Source: Pseudomonas paralactis
Lineage (GTDB): Bacteria > Pseudomonadota > Gammaproteobacteria > Pseudomonadales > Pseudomonadaceae
Direction: 5' to 3'
Length of the DNA: 52,547 bases
NCBI RefSeq assembly: GCF_001439735.1
Contig: NZ_JYLN01000017.1
Location: 1 to 52,547 of the forward strand
Below, one piece after another: positions 32,646-40,642 of this stretch; within the stretch, counting starts at the first letter, position 1; every line of letters begins with the position of its first letter. Position numbers and translations under genes: made by a program. The notes under the pieces were generated by a model. That model ran no database searches. It was not told the origin of the DNA and saw only the letters and a list, made by a program, of their open reading frames with translations.

Positions 32646-33490
32646 CAGCGATTACCGCGGCGGCTCATGAACGCCAGCCGTTCCAGCAATTGTACGTCCT
32701 GCTCGTTTTTCACCAGGGCCCCGGCCAGCGGCGGGATGGCCTTGGTCGGGTCACGCTCGCGCAGTACCGCTTCGCCGATATTGTCGGCCATCAGCAGCTT
32801 GAGCCAGTCGACCAGTTCGGACGTGGACGGCTTCTTCTTCATGCCCGGGACCTTGCGCACATCGAAGAACACGTCCAGCGCTTCGCTGACCAGGTCTTTC
32901 TTGATGTCGGGGTAGTGCACATCGACGATTTTTTGCAGGGTGGTGCGGTCGGGGAAGGCGATGTAGTGGAAGAAGCAGCGGCGCAGGAACGCATCCGGCA
33001 GCTCTTTCTCGTTGTTGGAGGTAATGATGATGATCGGGCGCTTCTTGGCTTTGATGGTCTCGTCGATTTCGTAGACGTAGAACTCCATCTTGTCGAGTTC
33101 CTGCAACAGGTCGTTGGGAAACTCGATGTCGGCCTTGTCGATTTCATCGATCAGCAGGATCACCCGCTCTTCGGACTCGAAGGCTTCCCAGAGTTTGCCC
33201 TTCTTCAGGTAGTTGCGCACGTCGTGGACCTTGTCCACGCCCAGTTGCGAGTCACGCAAGCGGCTCACCGCGTCGTACTCGTAGAGGCCCTGATGCGCCT
33301 TGGTGGTGGACTTGATGTGCCAGGTGATCAGCTTGGCGCCGAAGGATTCGGCCAGTTGCTCGGCAAGCATGGTCTTGCCGGTGCCCGGTTCGCCCTTGAC
33401 CAGCAATGGCCGTTCCAGGGTGATGGCGGCGTTGACGGCCAGCTTCAGGTCATCGGTAGCCACATAGGCCTGGGTGCCTTCGAACTTCAT
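32645..33490 (-). CDS. MoxR-family AAA+ ATPase
   Basis: A 281-residue AAA+ ATPase with Walker A G-E-P-G-T-G-K-T (33-40), Walker B V-I-L-L-I-D-E-I-D-K-A-D, sensor 1 I-I-I-T-S-N-N-E-K-E-L and sensor 2-like R-R-C-F-F-H-Y. First gene of the two-gene unit with the VWA protein. Start ATG 33490. Upstream lies the left end of the mobile island, which may have changed its promoter region. Confidence 0.93.
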   Translation of the reverse strand: MKFEGTQAYVATDDLKLAVNAAITLERPLLVKGEPGTGKTMLAEQLAESFGAKLITWHIKSTTKAHQGLYEYDAVSRLRDSQLGVDKVHDVRNYLKKGKLWEAFESEERVILLIDEIDKADIEFPNDLLQELDKMEFYVYEIDETIKAKKRPIIIITSNNEKELPDAFLRRCFFHYIAFPDRTTLQKIVDVHYPDIKKDLVSEALDVFFDVRKVPGMKKKPSTSELVDWLKLLMADNIGEAVLRERDPTKAIPPLAGALVKNEQDVQLLERLAFMSRRGNR

Positions 33491-33565
33491 CGGTCATTCC
33501 TCGAATTCATCAATGCCCCGACTATACCCCGCAGCCCCGGCGACTGTGAACGCAGACGGGTTATT

Positions 33566-33575
33566 CAGTCTCTGA
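33566..33575. other. Possible left attachment core (CAGTCTCTGA)
   Basis: CAGTCTCTGA recurs at 41111-41120, with partial similarity just upstream (TTaTt / TTgTc), bracketing the integrase and all orphan genes. A 10-bp match in this search space can occur by chance, so this is only a candidate att site. No tRNA is seen at either end. Confidence 0.25.
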
Positions 33576-33695
33576 CTCGTTGGTACACTTTCAAGCTGTC
33601 GAGTCGTCGGCAGGCCAGGTAGAATAAGGCTTGCAGCGGTTCGGTCGTGTGACACATGGCGGTGTATTCAGCGCTTGTATGTGCCCCGCGACACC

Positions 33696-33716
33696 ACCAC
33701 GTGACCGTACCACGTG
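33696..33716. promoter_or_regulatory. Direct repeat ACCACGTG x2 before the integrase
   Basis: ACCACGTG occurs at 33696-33703 and again at 33709-33716, 13 bases apart, each with the CACGTG palindrome, ending 16 bases before the integrase ATG. It may be an operator or arm-type integrase site. Confidence 0.4.
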
Positions 33717-33732
33717 CCCCGGAGAATTCTGA

Positions 33733-35193
33733 ATGTCCTATTTGTCCCGCCGTGAGGGGCGTTATCACTACCGCCGCCGCTTCCCGCTACCAGTTGCCGA
33801 ACTGCTGGGCCGCTCTGAATACCGCAAAGCCCTAGGCACCGCCGACCGCGCAGAAGCCCTGCGCCTTGCCCGGCAGGTGTCAGTAGAGTTTGACCGCATC
33901 TGTAGCGAAGCCCTGGCGCCTGTGGCGAACGATCCAGTCGAGCGCAGGGCGTCGGTCCCGGTTGATCCCCGCGCTGTCCTGGCAAGCCTACAGGCCGTGG
34001 TCGAGCGGGTAACACTCCGTGCGGTTACAGACATGGCGCCAGGGGCGAAGCTGGTAACGAGGAACTGGCAGACCGAACTGGATTGGCAGAAGCGGGCGTA
34101 CTCGATGGCCGCGCAGGGGATGCCGCCACCAGGGATGGAGGCTGTTCACCCACTCGAATCTATGGCCGCTGTTAGGGCGCTGGAAGCCCTGGAGCGCGGC
34201 GAACCGCCAACCCTTGGCGCTGGCATTCCTGGCCCGGTGGATACGCCTGTGGAGCAGGTCAGCCAGCAAGGCGATAGACGTACCGCCCAGCAGTTCGCCG
34301 TGGCTCTGGACGGCTATTGCGAGCGTGTCAGCGCAGGCCGTGTGGGGATCATGCGCAAGCTCTGCAATGACGTTTTACGCTGGCCCAGCACCCCGGCGCA
34401 GCAGGTGCAACGGATCATGGCCTACGCCGAGGGCAAGCTAGCTGCCGGTGGCAAAGCTTCGTCGGTCCACACCCAGGCGGCGGGGATGATAACGATTCTG
34501 CGGGAGGTGCCAGGATGGGACGGAATCAGCCTACCGAAGCAGGGCGCAGTAGCCAGGGCCATCCGGGCAGGTGGTGCACTCCAGAAGAACGCCCGTGACC
34601 CGATGCCGTTAGCCGTGGTGGCTCAGGTACAGACGGCCCTGGATGCCCGTGGTGATGCCGTAGACGCGGCAGCAATGCGCTTGCTTGTCCGGTACGGCGT
34701 GCGGCCCCTGGAGTTATTGAGCGAAGGTCCAGCGGCATTGACCATGCGGGAGGACATCGTGGGTAACAGGGAGCAGGTATTCCAGGCTGGCCTATCTGGT
34801 GCCAAGAACGCAGCCAGTCGCAGGGATTTGCCTGTGGCAGCGGAGGACGTTCCGCTATTCAATCTGGTGCTATCAGGCTTTGGTGATGGCAGCACAGCGG
34901 AGAGAGGAAGACAGCGCGTTACGCGGTTGAGTCGTGCTGTGAGCGCAGCCCTGCTCAAGATACCGGGCATCACGGGACAGGTCAGTCTGTACAGCGCACG
35001 GCACACGGCAGCGGATTTGCTCAGGGCGGCAGGTGCGAGCGATGCGGAGGTGGGAGGTATCCTCGGCCATACCCAGTCTGGGAATAAGCACACCGGCGTC
35101 TATGGCGGAACGGCTCCGCTCACACGGCAGCGGGAACTGCTGGCTAGAGTCCGCGAACTGCTCGACAAGCAAAATACCCTGCAAGCCGTTTAG
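33733..35193 (+). CDS. Tyrosine recombinase/integrase of the island
   Basis: A 486-residue phage-type integrase. The N-terminal R-R-E-G-R-Y-H-Y-R-R-R-F-P-L-P is the usual DUF6538-like start; the catalytic domain shows R324 in G-V-R-P-L-E, R423-H424 in Y-S-A-R-H-T-A-A-D, H446 in G-H-T-Q and the nucleophile Y457 in G-V-Y-G-G. All key residues are present, so it is probably active. GGAG lies 8 bases before ATG 33733. It reads opposite to the other island genes, at the left boundary next to moxR. Its specific att site is not proven. Confidence 0.92.
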   Translation: MSYLSRREGRYHYRRRFPLPVAELLGRSEYRKALGTADRAEALRLARQVSVEFDRICSEALAPVANDPVERRASVPVDPRAVLASLQAVVERVTLRAVTDMAPGAKLVTRNWQTELDWQKRAYSMAAQGMPPPGMEAVHPLESMAAVRALEALERGEPPTLGAGIPGPVDTPVEQVSQQGDRRTAQQFAVALDGYCERVSAGRVGIMRKLCNDVLRWPSTPAQQVQRIMAYAEGKLAAGGKASSVHTQAAGMITILREVPGWDGISLPKQGAVARAIRAGGALQKNARDPMPLAVVAQVQTALDARGDAVDAAAMRLLVRYGVRPLELLSEGPAALTMREDIVGNREQVFQAGLSGAKNAASRRDLPVAAEDVPLFNLVLSGFGDGSTAERGRQRVTRLSRAVSAALLKIPGITGQVSLYSARHTAADLLRAAGASDAEVGGILGHTQSGNKHTGVYGGTAPLTRQRELLARVRELLDKQNTLQAV

Positions 35194-35209
35194 GCAAGCA
35201 GGGTTGGTT

Positions 35210-36184
35210 TTAGTACGTGGTAACAGCAGACTTGCCGAAGTCACGCAGACGGCGTTCCGCAACAGTCATCCCGCCATTCTCCACGGTGCCGGTAAAGGCG
35301 TGGTCTACGCCACCCAGGCGAACGTCGATCTTCGATTGCAGCGCGGCCAGGGCTTTACCATCAGCAGCCACCAGGGCAGTGTGCGGCAGCAGGCCCGATG
35401 CGTTCGATTGGACGGCCTCGCGGTAGACCACGACGCCGTCAGTATTGGCACCCAGGACGACAGAGCCGAAGCGCAGCCCAGCTTCCTGCATGGACGCGCC
35501 TTCGATAGCGTCCGGGAAGTAGCTGTGTAAAGCCATGGCGGCAGCCAGCTCAACGTCGCCCAGGTCCAGGGACAAGGCGTCGATGTTGGCAGCTTTGAGG
35601 ATCATCAGACCACGGCCAGCAGCCATAACGGGCACACCAGCTTGGGCGGATGCGTTCAGCTTCTCGCGAACGTGCAGGTCGATACCCAGCGCCGCCATGG
35701 TCTTGTTCGGAGCAGTGGCAGCCTCGGCCATCACGTCAGCGCCAACCACCTTTGCCACACTCAGGACGGCGGTGATGTCAGAGAACCATTCCGAGACCTT
35801 GGCCGACAGTGCCTCGGTGTTCGCGTTGGCGGCGCGGGTGTAGCGCGTCACGGTGTCGAGGTGCTGGTTACGATCTTGCTCAAAGGCGAAGAGGGTTGGC
35901 AGGTCCGCGAATGCAAAGCCACGGTTGCTCATGGTGGTCAGCACAGACACGAACTCATGCTCGACATCATCGCGACTGGTCTTCTTGGCGTCAGCACGTT
36001 CATCAGATGTGAACAGCTCCGTCATCGTGGTGATGCCCTTGCGCAGCTCTTGCAGGTTGGCCGGGGCAGTCGGGTATTTAGTGGTCGGGACTTCGACCAG
36101 ATTAAAGGGGACGGCAGCCTTAAGCGCATCGAACAATGCGATGGCGTTAGCGGATTTGCGGGCAACAGCGAATTTACGAGTCAT
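35210..36184 (-). CDS. Island protein of unknown function (324 aa)
   Basis: A 324-residue protein that I do not recognise. It is rich in Ala, has no cysteine, no signal peptide and no clear membrane segment. The middle is predominantly helical (D-D-V-E-H-E-F-V-S-V-L, A-N-T-E-A-L-S-A-K-V-S-E-W-F); the C-terminal third alternates hydrophobic strands (L-R-F-G-S-V-V-L-G-A-N-T-D-G-V-V-V-Y-R-E-A-V). Last gene of the leftward cluster, 44 bases after a 74-residue gene, and convergent with the integrase (16 bases). Its size and place after three tiny overlapping genes would suit a structural protein such as a coat protein, but no residue pattern proves this. Confidence 0.7.
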   Translation of the reverse strand: MTRKFAVARKSANAIALFDALKAAVPFNLVEVPTTKYPTAPANLQELRKGITTMTELFTSDERADAKKTSRDDVEHEFVSVLTTMSNRGFAFADLPTLFAFEQDRNQHLDTVTRYTRAANANTEALSAKVSEWFSDITAVLSVAKVVGADVMAEAATAPNKTMAALGIDLHVREKLNASAQAGVPVMAAGRGLMILKAANIDALSLDLGDVELAAAMALHSYFPDAIEGASMQEAGLRFGSVVLGANTDGVVVYREAVQSNASGLLPHTALVAADGKALAALQSKIDVRLGGVDHAFTGTVENGGMTVAERRLRDFGKSAVTTY

Positions 36185-36228
36185 GGAATTTCTCTCTATA
36201 TAAGAAGGGATTGTTTGGGGCCGGTTGG

Positions 36229-36453
36229 CTAAGGGACTTTGATGCCGCTGGAAGTGGGGACCACGTCCGTGTCAGTGCGGAAGTTGAGGAAGCCGGAAGC
36301 CGGTGTGCTGTCTAGGGACTGCATTGAGGCACTTGTAGCTAGAGCGGCCAGTCGACCCAGCCGTGCGTCGTCATTGGCCTTCGCTGCCTTCGCCTGCATG
36401 TCGGCATAGATGCGGTCGACGTTGAGCTGTGAGGTGCTGCGGTCGTCGATCAC
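36229..36453 (-). CDS. Small island protein (74 aa)
   Basis: A 74-residue protein beginning at GTG 36453, overlapping the previous gene's stop by 4 bases (GTGA), which supports it as a coupled gene. The first half is helical and charged (V-D-R-I-Y-A-D-M-Q-A-K-A-A-K-A-N-D-D-A-R-L-G-R-L-A-A-L-A), the rest is Ser/Thr-rich. Unknown family. Confidence 0.6.
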   Translation of the reverse strand: MIDDRSTSQLNVDRIYADMQAKAAKANDDARLGRLAALATSASMQSLDSTPASGFLNFRTDTDVVPTSSGIKVP

Positions 36454-36788
36454 AAGCCGTACTCCGCCAACAGGTCTTCTTTGGTCGGGGCAGCGGTGGG
36501 GCGGGCCGCACGCCCGGCGGTCTTGGCATGGAAGCCAGCGACTAGAGCGGCGGTCTCTTTGTCCTTGTCGTCGTCATCGACGTGACGCATCGTCTCCAGC
36601 AGTTTCAGTAGAGAGACGTTGGCGCTTACCTGGGCAGCGTCGACAGGCACCTCGTTCTCAGCGCACCACTCCAATTTTTTGCGGGAAGCGGCCAGGGTTT
36701 CAGCCAGCAACGCCAGCCCTTCGGCGTGGACATCCAGGGGTTTACGTTTACGGCGGCGGGTAGTTGGTGCGGTAGTTTGTTCAGTCAT
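36450..36788 (-). CDS. Small charged island protein (112 aa)
   Basis: A 112-residue protein with a basic start (T-T-R-R-R-K-R-K-P-L), an amphipathic helical middle (L-A-L-L-A-E-T-L-A-A-S-R-K-K-L-E-W-C), an acidic run (H-V-D-D-D-D-K-D-K-E-T) and a short C-terminal tail T-K-E-D-L-L-A-E-Y-G-L. The shape is like some phage small packaging or scaffold proteins but no motif decides. It overlaps both neighbours by 4 bases (ATGA, GTGA). Confidence 0.65.
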   Translation of the reverse strand: MTEQTTAPTTRRRKRKPLDVHAEGLALLAETLAASRKKLEWCAENEVPVDAAQVSANVSLLKLLETMRHVDDDDKDKETAALVAGFHAKTAGRAARPTAAPTKEDLLAEYGL

Positions 36789-37102
36789 AGCAGTTTCTCA
36801 GTCTCGGTAAGCTCACGGATATTTGCGGCCCAAGTATCAGGGCAGGCAACTTTGAATTGGTTGATGTGCGGGGCACCAACTAACGGCATGGTTGTAAGTC
36901 CAGTAGTTAGGAAGTAATTCATCACGGTGTAAGTCTGTGCAGGTGCGCCAGTGGCAACACGTTTATGCACTTGGCCGACTGTGATAAGTTCGCCAGCATC
37001 TAACATCGCCTTGACAACATGCATACAGCGGATGCGGTGAAGTGGTGGTCGGCCTCTTTGCTTAAACAAACCGACATGTTCTTTGTTGCGCAGGTACTTC
37101 AT
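36785..37102 (-). CDS. Island protein (105 aa), possible DNA-binding
   Basis: A 105-residue protein starting at ATG 37102 with AAGGA upstream. A basic N-terminus (F-K-Q-R-G-R-P-P-L-H-R-I-R) and helices I-T-V-G-Q-V-H-K-R-V-A-T-G-A-P-A-Q-T-Y-T-V-M-N-Y-F could form a winged-helix-like DNA-binding unit. First of three genes chained by 4-base overlaps. Unknown family. Confidence 0.6.
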   Translation of the reverse strand: MKYLRNKEHVGLFKQRGRPPLHRIRCMHVVKAMLDAGELITVGQVHKRVATGAPAQTYTVMNYFLTTGLTTMPLVGAPHINQFKVACPDTWAANIRELTETEKLL

Positions 37103-37202
37103 GGGTAATTCCTTCGTGCAGGGTTGGCTCTCCCGCGAGCGCAGGAAGGTCAAAGTTCATTCGGATAAGTGGCGCTAATTTAGGCCGGGAGTGCAGCGTT
37201 AA

Positions 37203-37502
37203 TCAGTCTCGCAAACGGCCACGGGCCTTGCGCCCTGTGAGGTCTTGTGAGGCTCTCTCAGCCACGTTCAATCCGCGCCGCTGGCCTAGGGTGGTGGCGT
37301 CTCGGTAACGCCGGTCATCCCGTAGGGCGAGCCGCTGGCCCGCCGCCCCACCATCACCTCCATTAGCAAGGGCGACGGCAGCACGGTACATTTCCCCAGG
37401 CTCAGCACCCAGGGCGCGGCGGGGTTCGTGGTCGTCGGTGTTGTGTTGCGCGGATGGTGGCAACTCGCAGGCGTCCAGTAGTTCGTTGAGTGTCAGGTTC
37501 AT
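37203..37502 (-). CDS. Small island protein (99 aa)
   Basis: A 99-residue protein from ATG 37502 (GGAG nine bases upstream). It starts M-N-L-T-L-N-E-L-L-D-A-C-E-L-P-P and then is Arg/Gly/Ala-rich and probably disordered (G-G-D-G-G-A-A-G-Q-R-L-A-L-R-D-D-R-R-Y-R-D). Same strand as its neighbours; unknown function. Lower certainty because of the low-complexity composition. Confidence 0.5.
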   Translation of the reverse strand: MNLTLNELLDACELPPSAQHNTDDHEPRRALGAEPGEMYRAAVALANGGDGGAAGQRLALRDDRRYRDATTLGQRRGLNVAERASQDLTGRKARGRLRD

Positions 37503-37560
37503 GGGAGGTTTCTCCGGGCAGCGCGAAGCCGCCCTGCATGGCAAGTGGCGAAGGGTTTTA

Positions 37561-38280
37561 TTAGGTGCGGCTCAGTAGCAAGTCGACGGTGTTGCTGTTC
37601 CGCTCGCAGCGAGCAACCACTGGGTCGCTGCTATACCCTGGGATAGCGATTGCTTTAATTTCGTTGACGACAGACAAGTACGGCATGTCCGGGAACTGGT
37701 CGCGGTATGCGGCTGCGGCATCTTCGACCGCCTCATATACAGCCTGGGCAGCGGCGAGCATTGCGCGGTTACTTGCAACGGGATCGCTTGCATCCATCCA
37801 GCCAGGAATGAACAGTGCTACATCACCAGCGGCTTTGGCCTTGCGTCGTACATCGGCGCGAAGTTGGCGGTGTTGTTTCTCATCCATGTTCAAATTGAAC
37901 TCCCCATCTACGCAAGTGAGACCGAACGCTGCGCCCAAGGTCTCTTTGTACTCGTGGTACTTGACGCCCAAGGGGCGGATGGCAAGCGCTAGGATTGCAT
38001 CCACGGCTTGTACTCGGGTCATGGTCGGCTCCGTGTTGAATTCGGTCAGGTCGAACTCACTTGTAGTGGCGCTCATGTCGAGCGTGGTCGGTGGTCTCAT
38101 CTTGCTCAGGTCATTTACCCGGCGACGGGATAGGCCAAGCTGGGTGGCGATCTGCCGTTGGCTGTGCAGTGCCAGCAAGCCGTGAACTGCGATGAGGTCG
38201 TGTAACTGGTTCACCAAAGCCTGGATATGCGCAGGTAGGGTGGGAGCGGTCGTCGCCTGGGCGGTCGTCGCGTTGGTCAT
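37561..38280 (-). CDS. Island helix-turn-helix protein (239 aa)
   Basis: A 239-residue protein with a helix-turn-helix-like segment S-Q-R-Q-I-A-T-Q-L-G-L-S-R-R-R-V-N-D-L (about residues 40-58) after a Thr/Ala-rich leader, and an uncharacterised C-terminal region (V-R-R-K-A-K-A-A-G-D-V-A-L-F-I-P-G-W-M-D-A-S). Probably a DNA-binding regulator or replication-type protein of the island. ATG at 38280. Upstream are 153 non-coding bases with the 21-nt repeat. Confidence 0.7.
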   Translation of the reverse strand: MTNATTAQATTAPTLPAHIQALVNQLHDLIAVHGLLALHSQRQIATQLGLSRRRVNDLSKMRPPTTLDMSATTSEFDLTEFNTEPTMTRVQAVDAILALAIRPLGVKYHEYKETLGAAFGLTCVDGEFNLNMDEKQHRQLRADVRRKAKAAGDVALFIPGWMDASDPVASNRAMLAAAQAVYEAVEDAAAAYRDQFPDMPYLSVVNEIKAIAIPGYSSDPVVARCERNSNTVDLLLSRT

Positions 38281-38335
38281 TATTTACTCACTTATGGGCG
38301 TGCCAGTGCCGGGCCACCTTGGGCCAGTAGGTTGG

Positions 38336-38356
38336 CGAAGTGCCCGTATTCATTGG
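38336..38356. repeat. 21-nt direct repeat, copy 1
   Basis: CGAAGTGCCCGTAtTCATTGG, 20 of 21 identical to 41069-41089 in the same orientation. It lies in the gap between two island genes. The stretch between the copies includes the serine recombinase and both AT-rich genes. Confidence 0.7.
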
Positions 38357-38433
38357 GTTGGGCCAATTGCCGCGCATAGATATAGGGATTGGCCCATGCG
38401 GTTGATTGGCTGTTTCGGTTTGCGAGTGCAAGG

Positions 38434-38877
38434 TCAGCGACGACGCTTCAACGCAGCCTTTGCAATGTGGTCATCCAGCATCAGCTTGAGGGTCCGTTCC
38501 GCTGCTACCGCCTCGCGCTGCTCAGCAGGCCCCAGCGGAGGCAAGCCGACCATTGCGCGGTTGGTGCCCAATAGATAGCTGGTGATGTGTTCAGCGTTCG
38601 GCACAGGTAGCCACACGAGGTGCGCCTCATAATGCAGATCGACCAATGCCCGGTGAACGCTGGTCCGGTTCAACGTGCTGTTGTGTTTGAGGATCGCACC
38701 GATGGTGACTGGTCCTTGGTGTCGATGATTGAGCTGTTGCAGGGCCAGGACAACCAGCGCCTTAGTGCGCGGGAACCGACCTTTAAGTGCGTGATACTGC
38801 ACTGCTTTGTACTGGCGGACGTACCGACTTCCATCCGCATGAGACGGACGAATAGGGTTTGAGAATGCACGGTTCAT
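38434..38877 (-). CDS. Island winged-helix-like protein (147 aa)
   Basis: A 147-residue basic protein. The segment T-K-A-L-V-V-L-A-L-Q-Q-L-N-H ... V-T-I-G-A-I-L-K-H-N-S-T-L-N-R-T-S-V-H-R-A-L-V-D-L reads like a winged helix-turn-helix with recognition helix N-R-T-S-V-H-R-A-L. It ends K-A-A-L-K-R-R-R. Probable DNA-binding protein, perhaps the island's regulator. Start ATG 38877. Confidence 0.68.
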   Translation of the reverse strand: MNRAFSNPIRPSHADGSRYVRQYKAVQYHALKGRFPRTKALVVLALQQLNHRHQGPVTIGAILKHNSTLNRTSVHRALVDLHYEAHLVWLPVPNAEHITSYLLGTNRAMVGLPPLGPAEQREAVAAERTLKLMLDDHIAKAALKRRR

Positions 38878-38985
38878 GGATCACCGAAAGCTATTTTGGA
38901 GGGTAATGTGGCTGAATGCCAAAACACATACAGGCCGTGGCTTTCAGGGATGAATAGGGTGCCTTGGGCGAGTGATTAAGACGGC

Positions 38986-39228
38986 TCAGATGGCGCCACA
39001 GGGATGCACAGCGCGGGTGCTGGCGGGTGTATCAGAAGGGTGGGATTGCGGCCGGGTGCGCTTGAGTCTGCGCCAGCCTTCAATGCCGAGGGGTTGGATC
39101 AATGACGGGTTGCCCTGATGAATCTCAGGTGTCCAGCGGGACCAATTGAATTCCCGTGCGTTCTTACCTACGTATGTGACATTTAAAAAGTAATGCCCAA
39201 ACACCATTTGCCACTGCTCGGGAGGCAT
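38986..39228 (-). CDS. Small island protein (80 aa)
   Basis: An 80-residue protein from ATG 39228, preceded by GGGAGG. Sequence M-P-P-E-Q-W-Q-M-V-F-G-H-Y-F-L-N-V-T-Y, then W-S-R-W-T-P-E-I-H and a basic tail. Between the serine recombinase and the winged-helix gene. Unknown family; coding nature supported mainly by the ribosome site and balanced composition. Confidence 0.5.
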   Translation of the reverse strand: MPPEQWQMVFGHYFLNVTYVGKNAREFNWSRWTPEIHQGNPSLIQPLGIEGWRRLKRTRPQSHPSDTPASTRAVHPCGAI

Positions 39229-39253
39229 TGCACCTCCCACGCAAGTGCGCTGC

Positions 39254-39883
39254 TTATGCTTCTGCGGGCACCACTGCCTGCCGAACCCGCTGCACAGTGT
39301 TCGTACTGCACCCCAGCAGGTCCGCGACTTTGCGAATCGACTTACCTTCTTTCAACAGCTCAGCGATGTGTGAGTGCAGCGCCTCGTTAGTCGCGCGTCC
39401 TTTATAGGCGCCATCAGCCTTGGCCTTCTCGATGCCCTGTGCTTGACGGCGGCGGCGATCCTCGTAGTCCTTGCGGGCGACAGCGGCGAGCATGTCCAGC
39501 AGCATTGCATTCACCGCGCCCAGCATCCGGGCTGTGAAGGCGTCGGCACTTGCACCGGAAGTCATAGCGTCGTGACTTGTTGGTAGGTCCAGGGCAACCA
39601 CAAGTACGCCCTTGGCGGTCAACTCGGCGCGTAGGGCTTGCCAGTCCGCCTCGGTTAGTCGCGATAGCCGGTCAACCTGTTCAACCAGCAACACGTCACC
39701 CGGCTCGCAGTCAGCCAGCAGACGCATAAGCTCAGGCCGTTGCAGGGTGGCACCGCTCTCATTCTCCGTGTAATAGCCCGCGATGCGTTGGCCGTGTTGG
39801 TCAGCGAATGCCTTGATGTCCGCTCGGGCACGGCTGGCATCTTGCTCATTGGTGGAAGCGCGGAGGTAGGCACGGATCATCAT
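39254..39883 (-). CDS. Serine recombinase (resolvase/invertase family)
   Basis: A 209-residue small serine recombinase. The catalytic serine is S10 in Y-L-R-A-S-T-N-E-Q, the D-V-L-L-V-E-Q-V-D-R-L-S-R motif follows at about 63-75, the long E-helix with I-E-K-A-K-A-D-G-A-Y-K-G-R ends the catalytic domain, and a C-terminal helix-turn-helix (S-I-R-K-V-A-D-L-L-G-C-S-T-N-T-V-Q-R-V) binds DNA. Complete, so probably active. Upstream of its start lies a cluster of GTAGCG/CGCTAC motifs that may be its res site. It is unusual beside a tyrosine integrase in such a small island. Confidence 0.92.
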   Translation of the reverse strand: MMIRAYLRASTNEQDASRARADIKAFADQHGQRIAGYYTENESGATLQRPELMRLLADCEPGDVLLVEQVDRLSRLTEADWQALRAELTAKGVLVVALDLPTSHDAMTSGASADAFTARMLGAVNAMLLDMLAAVARKDYEDRRRRQAQGIEKAKADGAYKGRATNEALHSHIAELLKEGKSIRKVADLLGCSTNTVQRVRQAVVPAEA

Positions 39884-39895
39884 GGCGAAGTCTCT

Positions 39896-40030
39896 GTAGC
39901 GGTTTAGGTGTAGCGATGATGCGTGTAGCGATTGAAGTGGTCAAGCTGCAATAACGCTACGGATCATTCGACCCGACAAGCGGTAGTGCTTGAGGTATAC
40001 CTAATTCGCTACATGCCAACTGCCCGCTAC
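39896..40030. promoter_or_regulatory. Cluster of GTAGCG / CGCTAC motifs (candidate res site or iterons)
   Basis: GTAGCG occurs at 39896, 39910 and 39925 (14- and 15-base steps; two share TGTAGCGAT), and its inverse CGCTAC at 39955, 40007 and 40025. Three forward and three reverse copies in 135 bases, just upstream of the serine recombinase, suggest a recombination site or regulatory/replication iterons. Confidence 0.5.
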
Positions 40031-40189
40031 AACGGTCCTCGTGCTTCGACCATTCTCTACGCGGGACGCGCATTGTGAGCGCCTCTGTAGGTCGGCAATC
40101 TCCCTGGCGAATGGTGTTGCTGGTTGGCGTGGGAGGGCATACGGGGGAAGATGACGTGATGGGATCAGAGAGACCCACACGAACGAGTG

Positions 40190-40204
40190 ACCTAAATTTT
40201 AGGT
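40190..40204. promoter_or_regulatory. Palindrome ACCTAAATTTTAGGT
   Basis: Perfect 15-base palindrome in the gene-free stretch 39884-40302. It marks the change to AT-rich sequence and may be an operator. Nothing else in this stretch looks coding. Confidence 0.4.
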
Positions 40205-40302
40205 TGGGTCGATTCGGTGCGGCCCCTCGTGATAATCGAGCAAGGGGATAGATGTTGTTCACTTGACATCGAAAGTGTTAGACCGTCGATAGATGACTTA
40301 AA

Positions 40303-40575
40303 TTAGGCTTCCCAATCTACCGAACCACACTTTGGGCACTTGTAACCACGATTGACAATCCAGGTCACAATCTCGTCTTTGAAGAATAGTATAGCTACGC
40401 CCCCAGCAATTATCGCGATTACTATCTCAATCGCAAAGCCTGTACCTGCGAAGAGGTAAGTCGTCCATGCTGCGAATCCTCCGAACGGCATTGCGCCGCC
40501 AATTATTTTTACAAATAATTCTGCATTGGCTTTTTCTTCGTGCTTACAGTTTAACTTCTTACATTTTATATTCAT
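40303..40575 (-). CDS. Small membrane protein with split zinc ribbon (90 aa)
   Basis: A 90-residue protein with C-K-K-L-N-C-K-H at the start and K-C-P-K-C-G-S near the end, which together could make a four-cysteine zinc ribbon. Between are two hydrophobic segments (I-I-G-G-A-M-P-F-G-G-F-A-A-W and I-E-I-V-I-A-I-I-A-G-G-V-A-I-L-F-F). Both termini would face the cytoplasm. The gene is clearly more AT-rich than its surroundings, a sign of a different origin. Unknown function; probably island cargo. Confidence 0.7.
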   Translation of the reverse strand: MNIKCKKLNCKHEEKANAELFVKIIGGAMPFGGFAAWTTYLFAGTGFAIEIVIAIIAGGVAILFFKDEIVTWIVNRGYKCPKCGSVDWEA

Positions 40576-40642
40576 TAGTTATCAGGCTTGACTATGGTAT
40601 GGATTTTGATCTTGGAAGTGTAGTTGTGGAGTGTGCGTTCTA

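Noticed and set aside
33491..33732. tRNA gene as integration target
   Set aside because: No cloverleaf or T-loop/CCA-type 3' end could be found at this border or at 40904-41151.
33565..33768. 67-codon minus-strand frame across the left island border
   Set aside because: It runs from the start of the integrase gene into host sequence without a ribosome site; likely a chance frame across the junction.
39957..40262. 101-codon minus-strand frame in the gene-free part of the island
   Set aside because: Covers the motif cluster and the ACCTAAATTTTAGGT palindrome, has no good ribosome site and an irregular composition.
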